Positions 63,541 to 64,000 of a stretch of DNA of 64,000 nucleotides are shown here, piece after piece; the first letter of the stretch is position 1, and every line of letters begins with the position of its first letter. Both the position numbers and the translations under genes were made by a program. Origin of the DNA: Prorocentrum cordatum (lineage: Eukaryota; Sar; Dinophyceae; Prorocentrales; Prorocentraceae); assembly GCA_963575745.1 (NCBI GenBank), contig CAUYUJ010014615.1, positions 1 to 64,000 on the forward strand. Reading direction: 5' to 3'. Below the pieces are notes generated by a model. The model made no database searches, was not told the origin of the DNA, and worked only from the letters and a program-made list of their open reading frames with translations.

Positions 63541-64000
63541 TCTCACCGCAAGAAGCGCACGCCTTGAAAGACCAGCACTGTTGGGCCTGCCATTTTGGCG
63601 AGGGCCCCGCTTTAGAAAGAATTGCCTCGCATCATTCTAGCGCGCATTGTAACCAGGAACGCGAAACCTAGGATCCTTCAGTCCAACGAGGTGTCCATCG
63701 AGATTACCCTTTTGAAGCCGGACCGCCCCCCCCATCTGTCTACCTATCGCGCACAGTTGCACTTGTGGTCATGCACTTCGAGGAAGTCCCCAGCGGCAGC
63801 TTCATTTTGAAAACGAGCCGCCCTGGGCCTGTGCAGCGGCACATTCGGTGAAGCCTCGGATTTTTGATGTTAACGGAGAGTCGGACGAGAGCCCCATCTT
63901 GAACAAGAGCAGTTCTCCCATGAAAACACGAATGCGCGCGGCGCTGAGTCGAGAGCCACATTTTTGAAAACGACTAGTGCTTCATGTTTGAACCTGTTGC
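63541..64000 (+). repeat. About 82-bp satellite, second array (runs off the window)
   Basis: Units with CATTTTGAAAACGAGCCGCC, GAATGCGCGCGGCGCT and CGAGAGCCACATTTTTGAAA at about 63708, 63801, 63885 and 63951 match the array at 12855-13230. Units are more divergent here, spaced 68-91 bp. Confidence 0.75.

Overview
The window reads as nuclear DNA of a dinoflagellate. The strongest sign is at 19288-19308, where 20 of 21 bases match the dinoflagellate spliced leader. Weaker leader-like matches sit at 213-227 and 6031-6051. High GC, long microsatellites, pyrimidine tracts before reading frames, abundant minisatellites and small inverted-repeat elements fit the same picture. The genus cannot be fixed from the sequence; a Prorocentrum-like or Symbiodiniaceae-like genome is plausible. 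I saw no rRNA, tRNA, CRISPR array or bacterial-style operon.

The notable part is 36-8239. It is an 8.2 kb block bounded on each side by paired 29-36 bp palindromes that share one core, and it carries plus-strand genes. They are an unrecognised 381-aa protein (299-1444); a proline/alanine-linker reading frame (1671-2385) that probably belonged to the next gene but is cut off by a frameshift and a stop; a pogo/Tc1-like DDD transposase with an OTU-like N-terminal motif and an acidic coiled-coil tail (2455-5730); and an endonuclease/exonuclease/phosphatase-fold protein (6075-8060). The block is studded with 27 exact and 13 near copies of the dyad 12-mer CCGCAGTTGCGG, all on one strand, in all three reading frames and between genes. 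I found no exact copy in the other 56 kb. I interpret it as a self-contained mobile element with an element-wide DNA tag.

From 8.3 kb onward most of the DNA is repeats and gene relics. They include a retroelement-like CxxC tail protein (8279-9199); a composite satellite at 12.4-13.2 kb that recurs at 51.0 and 63.4-64.0 kb; a 62-bp minisatellite (16.25-18.5 kb); an AT-richer island with a retroposed, frame-broken tandem GNAT gene (19.3-20.25 kb) truncated by a 101-bp tandem array; two MITE-like families with two copies each; a dispersed 270-bp repeat; a 3.6 kb inverted-ended block around a minisatellite (38.5-42.05 kb); a double perfect hairpin (42654-42764); and a 90-bp array open on both strands (47.0-48.2 kb). 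A minus-strand interrupted gene lies at 49.6-50.8 kb and a Thr/Ser/Pro-rich relic at 52.6-53.8 kb. The rest has many long open frames caused by high GC and low complexity; I could not support these as genes.
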